Assembly: GCA_032334235.1 (NCBI GenBank)
Contig: JAVSGI010000005.1
Span: 496,001-560,000 of the forward strand
DNA: 64,000 nucleotides
Direction: 5' to 3'
From: Paracoccaceae bacterium Fryx2
GTDB lineage: Bacteria > Pseudomonadota > Alphaproteobacteria > Rhodobacterales > Rhodobacteraceae
Positions 1-9,404 of this stretch are shown here, piece by piece; the stretch's first letter is position 1; every line of letters starts with the position of its first letter. The position numbers and the translations under genes were made by a program. The notes beneath the pieces are model-generated. The model did not search any database. It had not been told where the DNA came from and saw nothing but the letters and a program-made list of their open reading frames with translations.

Positions 1-416
1 ACATATCGGCTGCGGCGCTGGAGGTGGCGCGGGGCAACGCGGCCGGCATGGGTCTGGCAGATCGCGCCGACTTCCTGCTGTCGGACTGGTTCGCTTGCGT
101 GACCGGTCGCTTCGATCTGGTCGTCGCCAATCCGCCCTACATCGCCGCAGCCGAGATGGCAGACCTGTCGCCCGAGGTGCGCGACTGGGAACCGCATCTT
201 GCCCTGACCCCGGGTGGCGACGGGCTGGCGGCCTATCGCGCGATTGCCGCCGCTGCACCGGCCCATCTTGCCCCCGGCGGGCGGCTGATGGTCGAGATCG
301 GGCCGACGCAGGGCGCCGCCGTCTCGGCCCTGTTCGCCACCGCCGGGCTGACCGGGATTGCGGTGCTGCCCGATCTTGACCGCCGCGACCGGCTGGTGCT
401 GGGCCGGATGCCGTGA
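1..416 (+). CDS. prmC: Peptide chain release factor N5-glutamine methyltransferase, 3' part
   Basis: C-terminal part of a class I SAM-dependent methyltransferase; the gene begins before the window and the reading frame is open from base 3. The hallmark NPPY motif (residues NPPYIAAAEM, around base 130) is the substrate-glutamine binding motif of PrmC/HemK enzymes, which methylate the GGQ glutamine of release factors RF1 and RF2 in the cytoplasm. After NPPY comes the family pattern LSPEVRDWEPHLAL followed by GGDGLAAYR, typical of PrmC and not of the related L3 methyltransferase PrmB, which has a different sequence after the motif. In many genomes prmC follows prfA, which would lie just outside the window. 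The next gene on the same strand starts 271 bases later and is probably transcribed on its own. Confidence 0.93.
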   Translation, partial: ISAAALEVARGNAAGMGLADRADFLLSDWFACVTGRFDLVVANPPYIAAAEMADLSPEVRDWEPHLALTPGGDGLAAYRAIAAAAPAHLAPGGRLMVEIGPTQGAAVSALFATAGLTGIAVLPDLDRRDRLVLGRMP

Positions 417-687
417 TCGCTGCGGGAATTTCGCCACACCGCAGCGAAACCCTGTCAAAAAACTGTCAGATACGGGCAAAACTGCCGCATGCGACCAGAA
501 TCGGCTTGTCAGCGCCCCGGTCCTCTGTGTAGTCAGGGTATACGCGATGAGGGGATGGCTTCGGGTTTCCGGCCCATTTACCGCGCGCTCAAGCCAAAAA
601 TGCTCCACACGCCCCAGATTGGGCGCAGCGCGGCGTAGTGCCGCTGGCGTGCGGGCAAAGCCAGAACATTCTGGATACAAGGACAAC

Positions 688-1647
688 ATGAGATCCTCCA
701 AGTCCCGCTCGCGTTCGAAATCGAACCGCCCGCGCACGATCGGCAACATCGTGAACCGCGTTTTCGACAGTTCAGGCCCCGATGGCAAGGTGCGCGGCAC
801 GCCGCAGCAGATCATCGAGAAATACCTGGTTCATGCGCGCGACGCGCAGCTGTCGAATGACCGTGTCGCGGCCGAGAACTTCCTGCAGCACGCCGAGCAT
901 TATACCCGGATGCTGGGCGAGGCGCAGCGTGAACTCGCCGCCGAAATGGACGCCCGCCCGCCGCAGCAGGAGCAGCGCCCGCAGCAGGAACAGCGCCCGC
1001 AGCAGGAACAGCGCCCGCAGCAGGAGCAACGCCCGCAGCAGGAGCAACGCCCGCAGCAGGCCCACCAGCAGCGTGATCGGCAGTCCAACGGCAACGGCAA
1101 TGGCCAGCCGCGCGACGACCGGCCCGATTACCGCCCCGAATACCGGTCCGACGACCGCAACGACCAGCGCGGCGACCAGCGCACCTACGGGCGGGGCGAC
1201 CAGCCGTCCGACGCGCGCCCCGAGCCGCGGGATGACCGGCCGGAGCCTTCACCCTATCGCCGCAGCACCGAGGTGATCGACCTCGCCGATGTCGCAGACG
1301 ATACGGGTCTGGTGGAAACGCCGGAAAGCCGCCGCGCCCCCGACATCCGTCAGACCGAGCCGCGCCAACCCGAGCAGCGTCAACCCGACCAGCGCAAATC
1401 CGAAGGGCGGCAGCACCGCGCAGCCGATGCAGCGCCCAAGGCCACGACGCGCGCGCCGCGCCGGGCACCGGAGCCCAAGCCGGAAGGCCAGGGTGCCGCG
1501 GATCAGGTCGCGGTTGCCGGTCCGGATCAGGCGGATGCGCCGAAGCCCGCTGCGAAAACCCGCAGCCCGCGCAAGCCGCGCGGCGAGAAGCCGCAAGCCG
1601 AAGGCGATGCCCCGGCCAATGGCAATCCGCGCGCAGCCGCCGAATAG
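688..1647 (+). CDS. DUF4167 domain-containing protein with a glutamine-rich repeat tail
   Basis: A 319-residue protein. The start is the ATG that opens MRSSKSRSRSKSNRPR; longer versions of the frame run back into non-coding DNA. The N-terminal ~90 residues are basic and match the alphaproteobacterial DUF4167 family (pattern TIGNIVNRVFDSSGP, then GTPQQIIEKYLVHARDAQ and NDRVAAENFLQHAEHY). The remainder is low-complexity: five PQQEQR units (residues ~92-121), then Asp/Arg/Pro-rich and Gln/Pro-rich stretches and a Lys/Arg-rich end. There is no signal peptide or membrane segment, so it is probably cytoplasmic. The basic ends and disordered middle would suit RNA or nucleoid binding, but that is inference; the family has no established function that I know of. 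The 271 bases upstream hold no gene; a poor promoter match (TTGTCA at 506, TAGTCA at 530) is the best I see. Confidence 0.85.
   Translation: MRSSKSRSRSKSNRPRTIGNIVNRVFDSSGPDGKVRGTPQQIIEKYLVHARDAQLSNDRVAAENFLQHAEHYTRMLGEAQRELAAEMDARPPQQEQRPQQEQRPQQEQRPQQEQRPQQEQRPQQAHQQRDRQSNGNGNGQPRDDRPDYRPEYRSDDRNDQRGDQRTYGRGDQPSDARPEPRDDRPEPSPYRRSTEVIDLADVADDTGLVETPESRRAPDIRQTEPRQPEQRQPDQRKSEGRQHRAADAAPKATTRAPRRAPEPKPEGQGAADQVAVAGPDQADAPKPAAKTRSPRKPRGEKPQAEGDAPANGNPRAAAE
961..1060 (+). repeat. 18-bp tandem repeat inside the DUF4167 gene
   Basis: Five full copies of an 18-base unit (ccgcagcaggagcagcgc with A/G variation at one or two positions) run from 961 to 1050, followed by a partial sixth. Each unit encodes PQQEQR. 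The unit length is a multiple of three, so copy-number change would keep the frame. Confidence 0.95.
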
Positions 1648-1655
1648 GCGGCAAG

Positions 1656-1677
1656 GCGGGGCCTTTCCCGGCCCCGC
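1656..1677. terminator. GC-rich hairpin between convergent genes
   Basis: GCGGGGCC (1656-1663) and GGCCCCGC (1670-1677) form a perfect 8-bp stem with loop TTTCCC. It lies in the 33-base gap between the convergent DUF4167 gene and rsmA. There is no T-tract on either strand, so it may act as a bidirectional transcript end or as a 3' stabiliser. Confidence 0.5.
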
Positions 1678-1680
1678 ACC

Positions 1681-2523
1681 TCACCCCGCAGCGACCTGCC
1701 GGGCCAGCGCGCAGAACTTCTCCAGCGAGATCTCCTCGGCCCGCTGGGTGGGCTCTATCCCGGCGTCGCGCAGCCAGTCCTCGATCCCGGCACCCAACCC
1801 CTTCAGGCTTGATCGCAGCATCTTGCGGCGCTGGTTGAAGGCCATCGCAGTCACCCGCGCCAGCACATCGGCGTCGGCCGGATAGCGCGGCGCGTCCAGC
1901 CGGGTCAGATGCACCACGGCCGAATGCACCCTGGGGGCAGGGGTGAAGGCTTCGGGCGGCAGGGTCAGCACGATCCTCGCATCGCAACGCCATTGCGCCA
2001 GCAGCGCCAGCCGCCCGTAGGCCCTGGAGCCGGGCTTTGCCACGATGCGCTCGGCCACCTCTTTCTGGAACATCAGCGTCAGGCTTTGCCAGAACGGCGG
2101 CCAGACCGCAGGCGTCAGCCAGCGCACCAGCAGTTCGGTGCCCACGTTGTAGGGCAGATTCGCCACCACCCGGATCGGGGCGCGCAGATGCGCCGCCGCA
2201 TCCAGCGTCAGCGCGTCGGCGTTGATCACCTCCAGCCGGCCGGGATAGGCGGCGGCCACCTCGGCCAGCGCGGGCAGGCAGCGGGCATCCTTTTCCACCG
2301 CCAGCACGCGCCGCGCGCCCTCGGCCAGCAACCCGCGCGTCAGACCGCCCGGGCCAGGGCCGATTTCCAGCACGTCGCAGCCGGTCAGGTCGCCCGCCGC
2401 CCGCGCGATCTTCGCGGTCAGGTTCAGGTCGAGGATGAAGTTCTGGCCAAGCTGCTTTTTCGCCACCAGATCATGCGCCGCGATCACAGCACGCAGCGGC
2501 GGCAGCCCGTCAATCGCCGCCAT
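1681..2523 (-). CDS. rsmA: 16S rRNA (adenine(1518)-N6/adenine(1519)-N6)-dimethyltransferase
   Basis: A 280-residue KsgA/RsmA enzyme, which dimethylates two adjacent adenines in the 3' terminal helix of 16S rRNA late in 30S assembly. Visible landmarks are the N-terminal [11 protein letters not shown] segment, SAM motif I ([15 protein letters not shown]), the acidic EKD that holds the ribose, and [14 protein letters not shown], the target-adenine motif. The length is normal for the family. A good ribosome binding site (GGGAGG) lies upstream of the ATG. It is the last gene of the lptF-lptG-lptD-surA-pdxA-rsmA series; 24 bases separate it from pdxA. surA-pdxA-rsmA is a widespread conserved gene order. 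Confidence 0.96.
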   Translation of the reverse strand: MAAIDGLPPLRAVIAAHDLVAKKQLGQNFILDLNLTAKIARAAGDLTGCDVLEIGPGPGGLTRGLLAEGARRVLAVEKDARCLPALAEVAAAYPGRLEVINADALTLDAAAHLRAPIRVVANLPYNVGTELLVRWLTPAVWPPFWQSLTLMFQKEVAERIVAKPGSRAYGRLALLAQWRCDARIVLTLPPEAFTPAPRVHSAVVHLTRLDAPRYPADADVLARVTAMAFNQRRKMLRSSLKGLGAGIEDWLRDAGIEPTQRAEEISLEKFCALARQVAAG

Positions 2524-2547
2524 GCGGGCAAGCCTCCCGGGTAAAGG

Positions 2548-3522
2548 TCATCCGCGCGCCACGGCCATCGCCTGCGCCATGCGCAGGGCGGCGATCAGGC
2601 TTGACGGGTCGGCCAGCCCGCGCCCGGCGATGTCGAAAGCGGTGCCGTGGTCGGGCGAGGTGCGAACGAAGGGCAACCCCAGCGTCACGTTGACCCCGCC
2701 CGCGAAATCCAGCGTCTTTATCGGGATCAGCGCCTGATCGTGATACATGCAGATCGCCGCGTCATAGCGGGCGCGGGCGGCGGGGTGGAACATCGTGTCG
2801 GCGGGCAAGGGGCCGGACAGCAGCAGCCCCTCGGCGCGCAGACGGTCAAGCAGCGGGGCGATCATCGCGATTTCCTGTCCTCCCATCGCGCCGCCTTCGC
2901 CGGCATGGGGGTTCAGCCCGGCCACGGCCAGACGAGGGTGCGCGATGCCGAAATCGCGGATGAGCCCGGCATGGGTGATGCGGATAGTATCTTCCAGCAG
3001 CGCGGGTGTCAGCGCGGCCGGAACATCCTCCAGCGCGATGTGGATCGTGACCGGCACCACCCGCAGGTCGGGGCAGGCCAGCATCATCACCACGCTCTCC
3101 ACCCCCGCAAGGGCGGCGAGATATTCGGTATGGCCGGGAAAGGCGAAGCCCGCGCCTTCCTTCAGCGCCAGCTTGCTGATCGGCGCGGTGCAGACGGCGG
3201 CCGCCTCGCCACCCTGCACCAACGCCACCGCGCGGGCAATCACCGCCACCACCCCGGCGGCATTGGCGGGGGTGGGCGTGCCGGGGATAGCCTCGGCGGG
3301 GAAGGGATGCTCAAGAACCGGCAGAACGCCGTCGGGCTGGTCAAGCGCCTGCGAGGGATCGGCAATCACCGCCAGCGCGGTGCCCGGCGGCAGATGCCGC
3401 GGATCACCGATCCAGAAGAACGGCACCGCGGCCCCCAGCACCTGACGGGCCTTGACCGCAATCTCGGGGCCGATGCCCGCCGGTTCGCCGCAGGTCACGG
3501 CGATGGGAAGCCTTGCCGTCAT
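2548..3522 (-). CDS. pdxA: 4-hydroxythreonine-4-phosphate dehydrogenase
   Basis: A 324-residue PdxA, the NAD-dependent oxidative decarboxylase of the DXP-dependent pyridoxal phosphate pathway; its product condenses with deoxyxylulose phosphate through PdxJ. The N-terminus (LPIAVTCGEPAGIGPEI) and the metal-binding histidines in FPGHTEYLA, GLNPHAGEGG and MYHDQALIPIK are all present. The start chosen is the ATG at 3522, which overlaps the stop of surA as ATGA, so the two genes are translationally coupled; the frame extends upstream only as a shadow inside surA. The length is normal. Confidence 0.95.
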   Translation of the reverse strand: MTARLPIAVTCGEPAGIGPEIAVKARQVLGAAVPFFWIGDPRHLPPGTALAVIADPSQALDQPDGVLPVLEHPFPAEAIPGTPTPANAAGVVAVIARAVALVQGGEAAAVCTAPISKLALKEGAGFAFPGHTEYLAALAGVESVVMMLACPDLRVVPVTIHIALEDVPAALTPALLEDTIRITHAGLIRDFGIAHPRLAVAGLNPHAGEGGAMGGQEIAMIAPLLDRLRAEGLLLSGPLPADTMFHPAARARYDAAICMYHDQALIPIKTLDFAGGVNVTLGLPFVRTSPDHGTAFDIAGRGLADPSSLIAALRMAQAMAVARG

Positions 3523-4736
3523 GGCTCGCGGATGATGGCTTCGGAGCGCAACTCTTCCATGTAGATCTCGGCCTGCATGGCCAGCCGCTGGTTGGTCAAC
3601 TGGTTGCGCATCATCTCGCGCGTTGGCGGAATTGCAAGACCGGGGCGGCGCGAACACAGCATCAGGAATACCCGCGACCCGCCGCGCACCAGTGCGGTCG
3701 AGCTTTCACCTTCGTCCAGCTTTGCCAGTTCGGCGGCAATGTCGCCCGGCACCTGACCCTGCGGCAGGGTCTGGCGCTGCAACTGGCCTTCGGGCAGACC
3801 CAGAGCCTGACCATAAAGATCGTTGCAGGCATCGACCGAGGCCAGCACCCGCGCCGCCTGACTGCCGTCGTCCCCGGGCAGCATCAGCATCGCATAGTCG
3901 AGCACGGAGGACGTGGCGCGGTCCTGGGTTCCCTCGCGGATGCCGCGCAGCAGGTAAAGCCGCACGCCGGTCTTTTCCTGCACCGGCGGCGTGAAGTTGC
4001 CCTGACCCATGCCGATCAGCACCGGGGCGAGCGAAGCGGGCAGGTCGGTGATCTGCTGCCAGTCGAGCTGCCCGCCGCTTCCTGCCGTCGGGCCGCTGGA
4101 ATACTGCCGGGCGGCAGCGGCAAAATCGGCCTCGGTCTTGATCCGGGCGCGCAGCTGGCGCATCCGCGCCATGGCGGCATCCTGCTTCCCCGCCGGGGCG
4201 GCGAGCACGATTTCCGACAGAAGCACCTGCATCGACAGACCCTGCACCGCGTTGGTCAGGCCGCGATCAACCTCGACATCGGTGATCCGGGTCAGCGGGC
4301 CGAACTTGGCGCGCACCACCTCGCGCCACAGGAAGCCTGCGGCCACAAAATCGCGGAAGGTTTCGGCATCCACGCCGCCCTGCGCCAATGCGGCCACGAA
4401 CTGTTCGCCCGTCAGGTTGGCGCGCCCGGCGAATTCGTTCATCCCGGCAGTGAGTTGCTGGGCCGTCAGCGCGATGCCCATCTGCTTGGCCGCCGACATG
4501 CGCAGCTTGTCGTCGATCAGCGCCTTCAGCGCCAGCGCCGAAACATCGCCGGGCGCGCGCAACAGCGTCAGGAACCGTTCGCGCTGGCTCAGCTCATAGC
4601 CGGTGATGACGCGGTCGTTCACGATCATCCGCGGGGCGAACTGGTTGGTCTGCGCCGGGGCGCCCATGGCCGTGATGCTCAGCATCAGGCCGACGGAAAG
4701 GAAGGTCACGAGGCGCATCATCTGGGGCATTCTCAT
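3519..4736 (-). CDS. surA: SurA-like periplasmic chaperone / peptidylprolyl isomerase
   Basis: A 405-residue exported protein. The N-terminus is a clear Sec signal peptide (basic start, LVTFLSVGLMLSITAMGA, cleavage probably after APA or PAQ). Next come a SurA N-terminal chaperone region (MIVNDRVITGYELSQRERFL) and a parvulin/PpiC-like domain around residues 165-275 (VLLSEIVLAAP, ARQYSSGPTAGSGGQLDW, PPVQEKTGVRLYLL). Only one parvulin domain is evident, as is usual for alphaproteobacterial SurA, against two in E. coli. It is expected to escort outer-membrane proteins through the periplasm; its place directly after lptD, itself a SurA client in E. coli, fits. Start codons at 4736 or a few codons inside (MPQMMR, MMRLV) are all possible. 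The 84 bases between lptD and surA may carry an extra promoter. Confidence 0.9.
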   Translation of the reverse strand: MRMPQMMRLVTFLSVGLMLSITAMGAPAQTNQFAPRMIVNDRVITGYELSQRERFLTLLRAPGDVSALALKALIDDKLRMSAAKQMGIALTAQQLTAGMNEFAGRANLTGEQFVAALAQGGVDAETFRDFVAAGFLWREVVRAKFGPLTRITDVEVDRGLTNAVQGLSMQVLLSEIVLAAPAGKQDAAMARMRQLRARIKTEADFAAAARQYSSGPTAGSGGQLDWQQITDLPASLAPVLIGMGQGNFTPPVQEKTGVRLYLLRGIREGTQDRATSSVLDYAMLMLPGDDGSQAARVLASVDACNDLYGQALGLPEGQLQRQTLPQGQVPGDIAAELAKLDEGESSTALVRGGSRVFLMLCSRRPGLAIPPTREMMRNQLTNQRLAMQAEIYMEELRSEAIIREP

Positions 4737-4820
4737 CGTGGGGTCAGCAGGTCTGGTGTCTAGCAGGCATCTTGCGGTCTGTCGTGCATCATCTTTCGGG
4801 CCGGGCGCAGGCGGGGCCGG

Positions 4821-6998
4821 TCATCTGCGGCAGATCCGCGCCGGGCCCGCCTCGCCTCCGCCGCCAAAGCCCAGAAGATCGACCGAAAGGCCGAAATCCG
4901 TGGTCGGGTCCACATTAGTCGAGGACGTGAACCGACGCGAGAGGGAAAGATCGACCTGCAGGCATTCGTTGCGGAAGGCCAGGCCAAGGCCGGCCGAAGT
5001 CGCCCTTTCGGCAATGAAATCATAGCGTCCGGTCATGTTTGCGGTCCACGCGTCAGTCAGCTTGTAGCTGCTGTCGAGGAACAGTTCGGACGTGTCGGCG
5101 GGGCGGTTCTCGGTGGTGTCGGCCACCATCCAGACATAGCTGGACGCGATGCCGTAGCGCTCGCGCTGCAAATCCATACGCATCTCGCCCTTGGTGACGT
5201 CGAAGCTGTCGTCGAACAGCACGCGGTTGGTCAGCCGCAGCCCGTCAAGCAGCGACACCTCCACCCCCACCAGCCAGTCCGACTGCGCGCCGCCGAGACC
5301 CGAGGCGACACCGAACTGTCTGGTGTCGGATTCGCGCAGCACGCGGCCCAGCGTGGCGCCCAGCGTCCAGCCGGTGGGGTCGTGGCGCGTCCAGGTCACG
5401 CCGATATTGGCGCGCGCCCCGGTTTCCACCGCGTCGGAACCGGGAAAGCGGTTCAGCGCGAAAAGGTTGCCCTCGTCGAACTCGACCAGCGTGCTGTCTT
5501 CGTTGGGCAGGCTGTCGGTGCTGTCCGGGCTCCAGATCAGTTGCACGACCGGCTCGATCACATGGCTGGCACCAAGGCGGCCGGCCTTGACCCAGGGCCA
5601 GCGCAGTTCCACCCCGGCCGCGGCGTGGCTGCGCAGGGTGCTGCCCTCATATCTGCCGTCCTGCCGGATGTCGTAGGCATCGGCCGACACTTCGCCCAAA
5701 GCGGTGGCCAGGATGCCCGCCGGGGCGACCCAGGTGCGCCGCCAGTCGATCAGCAGCGAGGCGCGCGACGTGTCGCGCCCGTCGGGGATGCCGTCGCCGT
5801 CGCCGTCCAGCAGGCTGTCGGATGACCGGCTCTGGCTGTGGGTCTGAAAGCGCAGCCCGCCTTCGCCGCCCACCGCCCCCAGGCTGAAGCGGCGGTAGAA
5901 ATTGAAATCCGTGATCAGCGACGGCAGGGTGGCGTTGTCTTCGTCGGACCGCAGCGAGTTGAAGTGGATCAGCCGCGCCGAGATGTGTTCGTTGCGCCGG
6001 GTGCGGGAAACTTCGATCCGGCTGTCGAGCCGGTCCTTTTCGGACAGGCCGTAGTCGAGCAGATAGGCCGGATCGCTGACCGCTTCGATCCGGAAGGTCA
6101 GATCGAAATCGCTGGGCAGGGCGAAATCCCCCAGCGCCTTGACATATCCGCGGCTGTCGCCCGGCATCAGGTCGTCGCGCGCCAGGGCGCCCGAAAGCTC
6201 CAGCAGGCCGGCGCCGAACGCCTGCCGGTAGCGCAGATCCAGCGCGCGGCCGTTCTTGGTGGTCAGGTATGGCGTGAAGGTCAGGTCGCGGCTGTCGCCC
6301 AGCGGCAGGAAATACGGGATCTTGAAGCCGCTGCCCAGCCCCGAGGTGGTGCGAACGTCCGGCATCAGGAACCCGCGCGTGCGCTTCAGCGACGGGTCGG
6401 GCATCCGCAGCCGTGGCAGGTAGAACACCGGCAGGCCCGCGACGCGGAACTGGGCATGATCGAAATACAGCTGCCGTTCCAGCTGGTCGTGCACCACCCG
6501 GCGGGCCCGGATTTCCCACAAGGGCGTCGGGTTCAGGGTGCAGACCTGACAGGACGAGGCGACCGTCTGCGAAAGCTGGGTGTAGCGCCCGCCGGTGCGC
6601 ACCATTTCGGCGGCGGCGATCTGCAACTGCTGGTTCAGCACCAGCCGCGCGCTTTGCAGCACGCCATCCGACAAGTCGGCGGCCAGATCGGCCTGGCTGG
6701 CCAGCACCAGTGTGTCGGGTCCGTCGGTCAGCGTGATCGGGCCTTCGATGGTCAGCCGGTCGGTGGCCCCGTCGAAGGTGATGCGCGTGGCCCGCAGGCG
6801 GCGGCCCTGGAAGTTCACCTCGACCGCCCCATCGGCGATCAGCAGATCATTGCCGGTCACCTCGACCCGGTCCGCGACCAGCGTGGCCAGACCCGGGGCA
6901 GGCGGCGGCACGGGCGGCGTCTGCGCCAGTGATGGCGCGCAGCACAGGCTGGCGGCCAGTGCGACCAGCAGGATCAGGCGGTGGAGAAGGCCGGGCAT
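4821..6998 (-). CDS. lptD: LPS-assembly protein LptD
   Basis: A 725-residue outer-membrane LPS translocon. A signal peptide (LHRLILLVALAASLCCAPSLAQ) is followed by an OstA/LptA-like beta-jellyroll domain (residues ~40-150: TLVADRVEVTGNDLLIADGAV, LRATRITFDG), a conserved cysteine pair in CQVCTLNPTP, and a long C-terminal beta-barrel ending in an aromatic-poor tail. It receives LPS from the LptA bridge and inserts it into the outer leaflet with LptE. The ATG at 6998 overlaps the last base of the lptG stop codon (TGATG), so translation is coupled. Frames running further upstream are shadows inside lptG. Confidence 0.93.
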   Translation of the reverse strand: MPGLLHRLILLVALAASLCCAPSLAQTPPVPPPAPGLATLVADRVEVTGNDLLIADGAVEVNFQGRRLRATRITFDGATDRLTIEGPITLTDGPDTLVLASQADLAADLSDGVLQSARLVLNQQLQIAAAEMVRTGGRYTQLSQTVASSCQVCTLNPTPLWEIRARRVVHDQLERQLYFDHAQFRVAGLPVFYLPRLRMPDPSLKRTRGFLMPDVRTTSGLGSGFKIPYFLPLGDSRDLTFTPYLTTKNGRALDLRYRQAFGAGLLELSGALARDDLMPGDSRGYVKALGDFALPSDFDLTFRIEAVSDPAYLLDYGLSEKDRLDSRIEVSRTRRNEHISARLIHFNSLRSDEDNATLPSLITDFNFYRRFSLGAVGGEGGLRFQTHSQSRSSDSLLDGDGDGIPDGRDTSRASLLIDWRRTWVAPAGILATALGEVSADAYDIRQDGRYEGSTLRSHAAAGVELRWPWVKAGRLGASHVIEPVVQLIWSPDSTDSLPNEDSTLVEFDEGNLFALNRFPGSDAVETGARANIGVTWTRHDPTGWTLGATLGRVLRESDTRQFGVASGLGGAQSDWLVGVEVSLLDGLRLTNRVLFDDSFDVTKGEMRMDLQRERYGIASSYVWMVADTTENRPADTSELFLDSSYKLTDAWTANMTGRYDFIAERATSAGLGLAFRNECLQVDLSLSRRFTSSTNVDPTTDFGLSVDLLGFGGGGEAGPARICRR

Positions 6999-8092
6999 CA
7001 GCCATCCTCCAGATGCAGCAGCAGGCCCATCGCCATCAGCACGGCGGCAACCGGCGGCGACCAGGCCGCAAGGAGGATCGGAATCTGGCCATTCTCGCCC
7101 AGCACCTGCGCGAAGTTGCGCAGGAAGAAGATGCCGAATCCGCCCGCCAGCGCAAGCAGAACCATGCTGCCGGTCTTGCCGAAGCGGGCGTGGCGCATGG
7201 TGAAACCGGCCGCCACCAGCACCATCGCCGCCAGCAGCAAGGGCATCGCCAGTTCCATCTGCATCCAGACCCGGTGGTTTCGCGCCGAAAAGCCTGCGCG
7301 TTCCAGCGCGGCGATGTATTCGGGCAGATCCCAGATCGGAATCGCCTCCGGCGTGCCGAAACTGTCGCGGATCGCGTCGCGCGTCAGGTCCGAGGGCAGC
7401 GCCATCCGCGGCGCAAGGGTGGCTGCGGCCTCGGGGTTGCTTGCCGCCAGTTGCCAGCGTTTCACGCCGGTCAGCGCCCAGGCCCCGGGGGTCAGCAGGG
7501 CCTCGTCGGCCTCGATCCGGGTTTCGGGCAGGCCGGTGGCGCCGAAGGTCAGGAAGGTGGCGCCGAACAGTTGCGTCCCGTCGGCGTTGGCGCGGTTGGC
7601 GTGGATCACGGTCTGGCCGTCGCTGCCGCCCTGCCGCAGCCACAACCCGTCTTCGCTGACCGACAGCACCGACTCTGCCCCCTGCTTCAGGCGGGCATTG
7701 AGCACGTCATGCTGCTGGGTGGTGGCCGCGACCAGCGGGTTGAACACCAGCACAGATATGCCCCCCAGCGCGAGCGCCGCCAGCACGGGCGTCATCAGGA
7801 AGCGCAGCCCCGACCGCCCCGCCGCCCGCACCACGACCAGCTCGCTGGACCGCGCAAGGCCCAGAAACAGCGCAATCGCCGCCAGAATGACGATCAGCGG
7901 CAGAATGCGGTAAAGGCTGGCCGGAACGTTCAGCGCCGAAAGCTGGATCAGCCGCCCCAGCCCGACCTCCTGACCGGAAAAGCGGCGCAGCTGGTCGACC
8001 ATGTCGATCAGCATCATTATGCCGAAGAATATCAGGAAGATGCGCGTCACCATCCACGCAAAGCGCCGCGCAATGTAGCTGCTGAGGATCAT
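6998..8092 (-). CDS. lptG: LPS export ABC transporter permease LptG
   Basis: A 364-residue inner-membrane protein of the YjgP/YjgQ family. Helices lie at residues ~10-30, 50-75 and 95-120, then a large periplasmic beta-jellyroll domain (residues ~130-265) and three C-terminal helices (from MQMELAMPLLLAAMVLVAAG). With LptF and the ATPase LptB it extracts LPS from the inner membrane and passes it to LptC/LptA. It overlaps lptF by four bases (ATGA) and lptD by one base. Which of the two paralogues is LptF and which LptG rests mainly on gene order and on the N-terminal sequences; the alphaproteobacterial lptF-lptG order is assumed here. Confidence 0.9.
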   Translation of the reverse strand: MILSSYIARRFAWMVTRIFLIFFGIMMLIDMVDQLRRFSGQEVGLGRLIQLSALNVPASLYRILPLIVILAAIALFLGLARSSELVVVRAAGRSGLRFLMTPVLAALALGGISVLVFNPLVAATTQQHDVLNARLKQGAESVLSVSEDGLWLRQGGSDGQTVIHANRANADGTQLFGATFLTFGATGLPETRIEADEALLTPGAWALTGVKRWQLAASNPEAAATLAPRMALPSDLTRDAIRDSFGTPEAIPIWDLPEYIAALERAGFSARNHRVWMQMELAMPLLLAAMVLVAAGFTMRHARFGKTGSMVLLALAGGFGIFFLRNFAQVLGENGQIPILLAAWSPPVAAVLMAMGLLLHLEDG

Positions 8093-9231
8093 GGCGCCAC
8101 GACCCCGTCAGGCAGTTCGGCCTGCGCGCGGCGCGCCCGGCGCGGGCGCTGCGACAGCCACAGAAGGACCGCCGCCGCCAGCAGGCCTGCGGCCGGGGCG
8201 GCATAGGCCAACGGCCAGGCTCGCGGGTCGCGCATTCCCGCCGAGGTGGCGGCCGTGTTGATCAATTGCACCCCGATCAGCAGCAGCACCGCGAACAGGA
8301 TCTGGCGCCACAGCCCGAAGCGGCTGAACGCCCCCAGCAGCAGCGTGGCAAAGCCCAGCATCGCCCCTGCGGTCGCAAGGAACGGTTGGGCAAAGCGGCT
8401 GTGGGCATCGTAGAGGAAGGCGGCCCGGTCTGCTCGGGTTTCGGCCATCAGCGCCTCGGTCGGGTGCAGCAGTTCCCAGGTGGACAGCTCGTCCAGCGAC
8501 CGGCCCGACACGCCGTCCTCCCGGATCAGGGTGCCGAGGTCATAGGTGAAATCGGCGAAGCGGGTGACCGACAGGCGGTTGTCGGCCCGCCCCAGACCCG
8601 TCACCATGCCGTTGAACATCACCAGCTTGGGCCCGGCATCGCCGCGCACCAGAAGCGCACGGCGCGCGGTGTAGGTGATGCGTTCCGGCCCCCCGCGTTC
8701 ATCCGTCAGGAACAGGTCGCGCAACTCGCCGGTCTCGGTGATCTCGCGGATATACAGCGTGATGCCCGGCGCGGGGTGCAGGAAGCGGCCATCCGACAGG
8801 AAGCGCGCCGTCACGTTCTGGGCGATCTCGGCGCTGCGGGCGGCCAGCGTGCTGCGGCTGGCGGGCACCAGCACATGCATCAGCACCATCATCATCATCG
8901 CCACCGTCAGCCCGTAGAACAGCACCGGCCGCGCCAGCCGCATCGAGGAAAAGCCGGTGGCCTGCATCACCACAAGCTCGCTTTCCTGGCTGAGCCGGTT
9001 GGTGACATAGATCGCCGCCGCAAAGGCCGAGACCGGCAGCACGAGGCGGATCACGTTGGGCAGCGTGAGCAGCGAGAATTCCAGAAACACCAGCGCCGAT
9101 TGCCCGTTGCCGATCAACTGGTCGAACAGCCCCACCGCGCGGTTGATCCAGTAGACCGCGACCAGCACCAGCGAGAAGAAGCCGAACAGCGCGAGCAGTT
9201 GCGACAGCAGGTATCTGTCGAATCTTGACAC
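8089..9231 (-). CDS. lptF: LPS export ABC transporter permease LptF
   Basis: A 380-residue YjgP/YjgQ-family permease, first gene of the minus-strand operon. The N-terminus FDRYLLSQLLALFGFFSLVL begins the first helix. The conserved cytoplasmic coupling segment LSQESELVVMQATGFSSMRL follows helix 2 and contacts the ATPase LptB. After a periplasmic domain (residues ~125-270) three more helices end in a basic, probably cytoplasmic tail (SQRPRRARRAQ). The partner ATPase genes (lptB, lptA, lptC) are not in the window. The promoter must lie in the 173-base divergent gap before pepA. Confidence 0.91.
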   Translation of the reverse strand: MSRFDRYLLSQLLALFGFFSLVLVAVYWINRAVGLFDQLIGNGQSALVFLEFSLLTLPNVIRLVLPVSAFAAAIYVTNRLSQESELVVMQATGFSSMRLARPVLFYGLTVAMMMMVLMHVLVPASRSTLAARSAEIAQNVTARFLSDGRFLHPAPGITLYIREITETGELRDLFLTDERGGPERITYTARRALLVRGDAGPKLVMFNGMVTGLGRADNRLSVTRFADFTYDLGTLIREDGVSGRSLDELSTWELLHPTEALMAETRADRAAFLYDAHSRFAQPFLATAGAMLGFATLLLGAFSRFGLWRQILFAVLLLIGVQLINTAATSAGMRDPRAWPLAYAAPAAGLLAAAVLLWLSQRPRRARRAQAELPDGVVAP

Positions 9232-9404
9232 GCGAACCCTCTCCTCCGGTCAGTGCGGCGGACCCTAGACCAATTTCCGGACGGGGAAAACTCATATCTG
9301 GTCAATCGCCGGGGCAGGGATTACCGTCCGCTTCAGCGCCGGGCGGGTTATTCCCGCCGGTCATGCCTTTGCGGGGAAACCCGCCCAGTAACCGGAGTGA
9401 TGCC

